Assembly: GCF_914767665.1 (NCBI RefSeq)
Contig: NC_059506.1
Span: forward strand, 2,728,001-2,792,000
Direction of reading: 5' to 3'
DNA: 64,000 nt
From: Harmonia axyridis
Lineage: Eukaryota > Arthropoda > Insecta > Coleoptera > Coccinellidae
Shown here: piece after piece, positions 38,001-47,000 of the stretch
How positions within the stretch are numbered: position 1 is the first letter of the stretch
How the letters are laid out: each line of letters starts with the position of its first letter
The notes under the pieces: generated by a model
Told to the model about the DNA's origin: nothing
Databases searched by the model: none
The model's input: only the letters and a program-made list of their open reading frames with translations
Program-made: the position numbers and the translations under genes

Positions 38001-41000
38001 ATATTTGTTTGTCCATATATCCAACAAATGATTTATTAACTATTATGCATTTTTGATAATATCAAATAAAGACTTTTCTCAGTGTAGAAGAGGAATTTGA
38101 AATACTACAGCGGTTGGAAGACGACTATGACGAAGAAGATAATAAAACTATAAGTTGTAGTTCTTGTAATTTTCATTGAATTTTTTCAATTTCCACAACC
38201 ATAAATGTATTGATTGATCTGTCTAAGATGCTCGGACTATTTATAATCTACCGAAACTTCAATTCCGCAGGTGGGCGCCCTGGAAGGCCAAGCCAGCATC
38301 CGCCTAGGCAGAAGAGTCAGGCTGAGCGAGCAGAACCTCCTGGACTGCGCGGACGCCGACTACGGCAACCATGGCTGTAACGGCGGAGACAGCTACTCCG
38401 GCTTCATCTACGTCCAGAATTACGGCATCCAGTCCGGACAGACCTACCCCTACGTGGCCGCGCAGGGAAAATGCCGTCAAAAAACCGCCGAGCTATACGT
38501 GGAGGATTATTTCTTCCTGCCCAACTCGGAGGAGCAGCTGAAGACGGCCGTGGCGACCCTAGGTCCCATCGCCGTGGCCATCGAGTCCACCCAGGTGCTG
38601 CAGCACTACGCCGGAGGCATCTTCTTCGACCGGACCTGCACGGGCAGGTTGAATCACGGCGTGCTGGCCGTCGGTTACGGCGTGGAGGCGGGCCAGGAGT
38701 ACTGGCTGATCAAGAACTCCTGGGGGTCGGCTTGGGGCGAACAGGGTTACTTCAGGCTGGCGAGGAATAGGTACAATAATTGCGGGATAGCCGATTACGC
38801 CAGTCGCGCAACTGTTCGTCCTGGGAATTGAATATTCGATAGTGTTTGCAGAGCCTTTGCTAGCCAAACTGCCACCCTAGGACGATAGCCAATTTGCCGC
38901 CCTAACAAAAGTCAATTCAGCCGAATGCAATATTTGTTGATTGGATTCTTGTGCCTAGGGATGGAAAATTGAAGGCATCTCTTAGAAAGATTTTGATAAT
39001 ACCAAAGGGGGAATATTCAATAACAAAAAACCAACAATTTTGAACCTGTGTAAAAATTTAAATTAATATCAGGATTGGTGAAAAAACAGAAAACCTTCGT
39101 GTTTTTCTTTCATATTATAATAATAATAATAATAATAATAAAATAATAAAATTTATTTCAAAGTATGTTTCACAACAATCTACAGATCAATCATGAGCAT
39201 AAGATGAAATATCGTCATTCAAGTCTGGATCATCCATCAAAATATTCGCTTAGACAGTTCCATCTCGACCAGCAAATTCTTGACCTTCGTCTTGAATAGG
39301 CTCATAGATGAACATGTTTTCACATTATCTGGCAGTTTGTTAAAAAATCTTATACCTGCATAATTTGGATGCGTCTCTGTTATGTGTAATCTATGCTTGG
39401 GATAGCTAATGTTAACTTTTCTTGTATTATAACTGTGAAAAGAGCCAACTTCTGGGAACAAGTTTCTATTTTTGTAAATGTACATTATTGTCTCAAGAAT
39501 GTACAGCCCATATATTGTTAATATCCTATTCTTCTTGAAGATACCTCTGCAACTTTGGGTACATTTCAATCCGAACATCGCTCTCATTACCCTCCTCTGG
39601 ACTCTGAACAGTTCCAACATGTTGTAGTGGCTTCCCCATACAATAATACCAAATCTCATGAGGCTTTCGAAGTTGGCAAAATACATTATTTTCATTGATT
39701 CCTCATTCATATACTTTTGAATAACTCTCATGGAGTATGCCACTGAGTTAAGTTTTTTTCACAATTTTTCAATGTGTTCTGTCCATATTAGATTTTCTTG
39801 TATAGTGATCCCTAGAAATTGTGTGGAATTTTCTGGTTTTATGTCTTGACCTGATAGCGTAATACTGTTAGGAGTCTCAATCTGTTGCTGTTTCGTTCGA
39901 AACAGGATAACATTAGTTTTGTCAGTATTCATAATCAATCCATTATTTAAAAACCATTGTTCCAACTGTTGAAATAGACTGGAAGCTTCAGCTATCAGAT
40001 CAGGATAGCTAGCATTTGCAACTAATATATTTTTGTCATCTGCATAACTTGTGATCTGGCATGCGCCTCTTGATCGTACAATTCCAATCACATCGTTCAC
40101 AAACACAATAAATAGCAATGGCCCCAGTATGCTACCCTGCGGTACTCCTATATTATTCTCCTTGTTATCTGATTTGTTTACTTTTCCATCCTTGACAATT
40201 TTAGTTCTTTGAGTTCTCTCACTTAAGTATGATTTAATCCATTCCAAGGCATCTCCTCTGATCCCATACCTTTCCAGTTTATACAGTATATGGCGATGTT
40301 GGAGGCAGTCGAAAGCCTTTGACAGATCTAAGAACAATCCCAAAAGCAATTCGCCATCCTCAAAAGCCTGCATTATTCGATCAGTGAACTGTACTATAGC
40401 AGTTATCACAGATTTCCCTTGTATATACCCATGTTGATGACTGCTCAAGATGTTGCAAGATTTCATGAACTGTATCAACCTATCGAGCGGTAGAGTGACA
40501 TTTTTTCCTAGTTCTCTGACCATAACTCTTTCGAAATCACCTCCTATCGTTTTTCCCAAAGGATCAAGTCCTATATCGCCTTTTTCGTAACCTAGCCTAT
40601 AAGAGTATAATTGTGTTGGAGGTTATACAAGATATAATTCAGGATGGTGCGTATGAACGTGTTGAGCGATGCGCTCAAATCTATCAACAATGCTGAAAAG
40701 CGTGGAAAAATACAAGTTCTGATCAGGCCATGCTCCAAAGTTATCATTAGGTTCTTGACTGTAATGATGAACAAGGGTTACATTGGTGAATTCGAAATTG
40801 TAGATGATCACAGAAGTGGCAAAATCATCGTCAATTTAACCGGTAGATAAAACAAATGCGGAGTTATCTCGCCTAGATTCGATGTCCCAATCACACAAAT
40901 TGAAAAATGGACCAACAATCTTTTACCCTCAAGACAGTTTGGATATGTTGTACTGACTACTAGCGGTGGCATCATGGACCACGAAGAGAAGAAACATCTT

Positions 41001-44000
41001 GGAAGCAAAATTCTTGGTTTCTTCTTTTAGTAATTTGTATCAAATAAATATATATGCTACCTAACTCTGATAATTCTTTCTCCCCATCACTCACAAAATC
41101 ATTTGTTTGTTTACAAATACATATGTATTTGTATGTATGTAATTTTTTTTATTTTTCAACCTTTTTTCGGCATAGGGTATATCTTCGATATAAGGCACTT
41201 GGAGAAGATGACATTTATATACATACATATGTATATAAATGTCATCTTCTCCAAGTGCCTTATATCGTAGATATACCCTATGCCGAAAAAAGGTTGAAAA
41301 ATAAAAAAAATTATAGAGCTTAATTTCATGTACTTTATTTTCAGTCCTCAAATCCTACAGTGAATTGGAAAAGTAAGAATATGATAACACTCACTTCGCA
41401 TATACATTAGACGATTAGAGAATATAATAATTGATTGATCAACAATTTCTTTAGAATTATAAGATGGGGGTATTGGCCAAACGCAAGAAGAGTTTTTGTA
41501 GCATCATATTGGAAATTGGGAGAAGAATACGTTTAGCATGGGCAGCCTTCGGCAAACTGAGTTTCATTTTTAAGGACAAAAATATTCCTCTACACTTAAA
41601 AGTATATACAGGGTGGCCATTTGAAAACGAAACAGACGAGATTACAGACGAAATAAAGTTTTTCGATAGAAATGCTCGGACAGGTCGATTTCTGTTTCGA
41701 GGGGGACAACTTAAGATGTAGGTTACGGACGCATAACGCTTCAACCCTTGCTACTACAACCCTCACCCCCAAATTTTGAATGAGGAAGATGGGGTGAGTG
41801 ATACCTCATTTGAAAGGTATTTTTATACTGATTTCAGCACAGTAATTGTTTTTTCATTTTATGCATTACTTCTCGAAATATTCTCAACTAAGTATTTGAA
41901 AATGAAGTGGTGTTTTCATGGCACTTGTAGTATTTTGTGAAAAATCGACATTTTGAGTTTCAAAACAACCATGACTGTGGCTTCCTTCCTAACTAACTAA
42001 CGCATGAATATTTCGAAAACTAATGCATAAAATGAAAAAACAATTACTGTGCTGAAATCAGTAAAAAATACCTTTGAATTGAGGTATCACTCACCCCATC
42101 TTCCCCATTCAAAAATTGGGGGTGGGGGTTGTAGCAGCAAGGGTTGAAGCGCTATGCGTCCGTAACCTACATCTTAAGTTGTCCCCCTCGAAACAGAAAT
42201 CGACCTGTCCGAGCATTTCTATCGAAAAACTTTATTTCGTCTGTTTCGTTTTCAAATGGCCACCCTGTATATTCAACATAATATTGAGAACCATACTGTT
42301 TCCTACAGTGTGGAAAACCTCACGTGTATGTCCCATATTCAAATCGGGCAAGGTTGCAGATGTCAGAAACTACAGGCCCATCACACTTATATCCGTGTTT
42401 TCAAAGTTATTTGAGATTGTGCTCTTCGATCTGATCTATTCACATATGCAGTTTATCAGGGTCCCAGCATGGCTTTATGCGGTCGAGGAGCGCGGTCTCG
42501 AATTTTTGCACCTTCACTCAGTACATTTCGGGCTCACTGGATAATCACAGGCAAATTGATGTAGTTTATGCTGATTTCAGCGAAGCTTTCGACAAAGTGT
42601 CCCAACAGCTCTTGAGAAAGTTGGCGAGATTTGGTATTTCTGTCGACCTTCTGTTCCACAGTTCCACAGGGTTCCAACCTGGGGCCACTACTGTTCCTCA
42701 TATTCATCAAAGACGTTTGTAATATTTTAGTATTGTTAAGGCTTCTTTTCGCAGATGATCTTAAATTTTTAGGTAAGTTGTCAGTATAGCTGATTATGTC
42801 ATCCTGCAGGACGATATCCGGCGCTTGTCTGAATGGTGTTCATTTAACAAATTACCCTTAAATATAGAGAAATGTAAAGTAATGAGTTACTTCAGAAAAC
42901 TCTCACCTATTGAGTTCGACTATACAATTGAGAGTAAAACTTTAAAAAGGGTTGTTGAAACTGGAGACTTGGGCGTCTTGTTCGACCGCAAGCTGTCATT
43001 CAATCCTCATATCGAAAATATCATTTTCGGTGCCAATAAATGAAGGCAGAGTGTGGAGAGATGATCACACAAAGTAATTTTTTGGACACCTCGAGTGACA
43101 AAAAAAAAGCATAGGAAGGCCGAAGATGGATAGACGACATAGTCGATATAGCCGGCAAGCAATGGATGAGAACAGCAAAAGACAGAGAAGCATGGAAAAA
43201 ACTGGAAAAAAAAACCTATGTCCGACACTGGATGGAAGAGGGCTGAAGAAGAAGGAGGAGTTATTCGCCAAAACATTTTCAAACGACTCCATGCGTTAGG
43301 AAATATTCAAAAACAGGAAACTTAGGTTCCTTATGAATTGAAGCCAAAGGAAGTTAAACGTCTATGCTTCAGCGGCAAAAAATAAAAGATTTCTTTATCG
43401 TATCATGACGGTTGAAGAAAAATGAATCTATTACAGCCTCAGAGTAATAAACATAGATATATGGAGCATATGTAATTTTCAGTAAGCAAATTTTGTCCCC
43501 AACAAGATCTATTAAATTTGACATGAAGCGCGCGGAAATGAAAATATATCAATGATACGATATTTCACTCAATTCACGAGTTTCTCCACCAACAACGCAC
43601 TTCTTATGTGGGTGGTGTTATTTATTATGAGCTGTGGGAGCCGAGTGAATACATTACTAGGGAAAAGTATCGACGGTCACAATACGAGTAGAGGCACGAT
43701 AAAGTGATTCTACAGCATGACAACGCTCGGCCTAAACTCGGCTTAACCCGTTTAAACCTATTTGCAAACGCTTAAATGGCACGTCCTGCACTCCTACATA
43801 ACCCGCCTTATTCTCCAGATATGGCGATGTCAGATTATTACTTCAATCCAGTCGATGGCACATGATCTGGCTGATTAGCAGTTCAACTCATATGATGACA
43901 TCAAAAAATGGCTTAATTCATGAACAGACTCAACAAATGAACACGTTTACAGTAACGGTATTCGAGTCCCACCAGAAAAATGGTAAAGAGTTGTAGCTAA

Positions 44001-47000
44001 CAAATAGGCAATACTTCGAATGATGCATTCGTAACTATTTTTTCCCAATAAACTTGCATTTCATCGAAAAAACAGAGGGAACTTAGTTGAGCACCTTCTG
44101 TAAAGTGTATTTCATGACACCAAAAAAAATTACTCACGGCTATCATCAGATCGTGGTTATGCAGACTCTCTAACACATGCCTGAGGCACACTTCCAATCC
44201 CTTCTGTATGATAAGAATGTTATCTTCGTCTTCGGCGCCAGGTCCAATGCTGGAGAAAAACATCTTGAAGAGTTTCTCCAGAAGGGTTTCGTTAATACTG
44301 CGCCATTCGTAGTCTTCGAACATTTTATCGACGATTCGGAGCAATTCCCTAGCCTCTGTTATGTTATTAGCATTCGTGTATTCTTCACAAACACCTAGAG
44401 ATGGAAAAGTGGTTATACTACAGATAGAAAATGCTGAATTTTTCTGGAAAACTGAACAGAAACATAATCATTCAATTCTCCTAGGTGCAAGTATCTCTTA
44501 TCAGAAGGAATATAGTAATTTATTACACAAGGGAGAAAGGTATTAGCTTTTAGCTCAAAATTGTGTTGTCTTCTTCCAGCAGGAAGCTGAATTTAATAGA
44601 TTTTCCTTGTATAATACACTATTTTTATTGTGACGCGAAAAACGAATTAATATTGAAAAATCACATTATTACAACATCGAAGTCAGAAGCTCATCTATGT
44701 GAAATATGATATTTCGAAATGTTAGCTTGTTGAACGACAATATATAGCTAAGAAAACCTTTGAAGTAAACAGTGTAAAAAGTATATCCAAAGACACTTGA
44801 AGGAAGCCAGAATATTTTAATTCACAGGGGAATATCAATTTGATGTCCTGAAGTCAAATAACATAGTCATTTTCACCTCTAGGAGCTCAAATTTTCAAGG
44901 TATACAATTTTAGAGAAATATATGCTAATATACATTGCGCAAAAGAATTAACGCACATTATGGAAATCTCAAATTTATTCTACAACTGAAGGTGTTCTCA
45001 ATGATAATTATTTTTATCAGAATTATGCATGCATATGATATCCACTTTCAACGTTTTTCTTCGATACAGTTGTTTTTTCCCAGCAGGAATAAAAAAAGAT
45101 GAGATTATCAGATTTTGAATGTATTGGCTCCATTCTGAAATCAGTTGTTCTCGATCAATTCTAGTGATCAATAGTTTTTCTTTCGTTTGATTTTCTACAC
45201 TTGATCGCTATGCAACGCGAAACACGCAATTTCACCCAAGAGGAATGTGCCCAAGCGCTAGCTTTGCGAGAAGAAGGGTGGACACAACAATTGCAGAAAG
45301 GTTTGGAATTTCCCATACAAGTGTGTCCAGAATGTTGCAGCGATTCAGGGAGACAGATATGAATGTCCGAAGACCAGGACAGGGTAGACCACGGGTAACA
45401 ACTGCCATTCAAGAACGTTACTTGAGAGTTTCTTCGTTGAGACAACGGTTTGCAACCGCTCGCCTCCTTCAAAATCAGCTTGAGCAAACTCATGGAGTGC
45501 AAATTAGCACTCAGACAATAATAAATCGCCTCATAGAATATGATATGTCTCCTGAATTTTCTGGAAAACGATCTAAGTGGCTGTGAAAATAGTGTATTTT
45601 AATACTCATATTGCACCCTCAGGATTCCAAACTATTATGTATCTTGTTACCATTTCAACATAGTTTTGAGCTTTAGGTTTGCCTAGAAAATTTTCTACAA
45701 CTGCAACAAATGATGTCTAGCTTCTCGTTCTACTTGATTCATTGAATTTATGAAGGCAGGATCCTTAATTAATTGTCTTATTTGTGGGCCGTCACATATC
45801 CCTGCTTTTAGTTTTTTTTGTGCTCAACTGAGGCTCTTTTACCCCTAAATATGCAAAACATGACCCATTCTTATCAAGAGCCTTTACAAATTGCTTCATT
45901 AAGCCCAACTTTATATGTTACGGAGAAAGTATGATTTTTTTTCTTTTACTTACCTGGATTAGGGGATTAATAGGGTCAGTTCAGGTACCTGATAGGCAAT
46001 GGTTCCACTACTTATAGATTTACCTGGAATTTACTCAATTACAGACTGACAATAAAACCATTGTACCTTCATTAATGAATATATGATAATTTTAGTACTC
46101 GGATAAATGGATATACTGAATGAAGCCCACATTGTTAGATAAGTTCATGTATCTAAAAAAGTAGAGCTGAAAAATTAATTGCACGAACAGATTGAGCGTC
46201 CCAAATATAGTTAAAATTAGCTCTAGAATTCCAGGTACCAAAAAAAATTCTGTTTGTTGACCTGTAATATAATGGGTGTTTTTTTCGAGGTATATAACTT
46301 TAAGTTGGCATTACTGTTCAAGATGGCGACCGATTTAACAGCTGTCAAAAGATTTATTCTCAGTTTGGTTTGGCAATTCATCATGCCTGAACAACGCTTG
46401 CAAATAGGGCAATTTTATTTTGAAAATAATGATTCTGTGCGGAATACGTATCGCGCACTACGTCCATTTTAGCGATGAAGCGCACTTCTGGTTGAATGGC
46501 TACGTCAACAAACAAAACTGCCGCATTTGGAGTGAAGTTCATCCTCTAATGTAAGTCGAAACACCGTTACATCCAGAAAAACTAAATGTTTGGTGCGCTT
46601 TATGGGGCTGGTGGAATCATTGGTCCGTACTTCTTCAAAAACGATGATGGCCAGAACGTTACAGTCAATGGATATCGGTATAGAGCCATGATTACTAACT
46701 TTTTCATTCCTGAATTGAACAACCATGATGTCCAGGAGCTGTGGTTTCAACAAGAAGGCGCAACATGTCACACAGCTAGTGTCACAATCGATTTATTGAA
46801 AGACACGTTTGGTGACCGGCTAATTTCACGTTTCGGACCTGTGAATTGGCCTCCAAGATCTTGTGATTTAACACCGCTAGACTTCTTTCTGTGGGGCTAT
46901 GTAATGTCTATATGGATAAGCCACAAACCCTTGACCATTTGGAAGACAACTTTCGCCGTGTTATTGCCGATATACGGCCACAAATGTTGGAAAAAGTCAT

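Noticed and set aside
38471..38867. Arginine- and glycine-rich frames overlapping the GC-rich cathepsin exon
   Set aside because: They result from high GC in the other frames; the protease frame accounts for the sequence.
41054..41351. Two almost identical open frames on opposite strands
   Set aside because: They are produced by the perfect palindrome; symmetry forces both strands to encode the same text.
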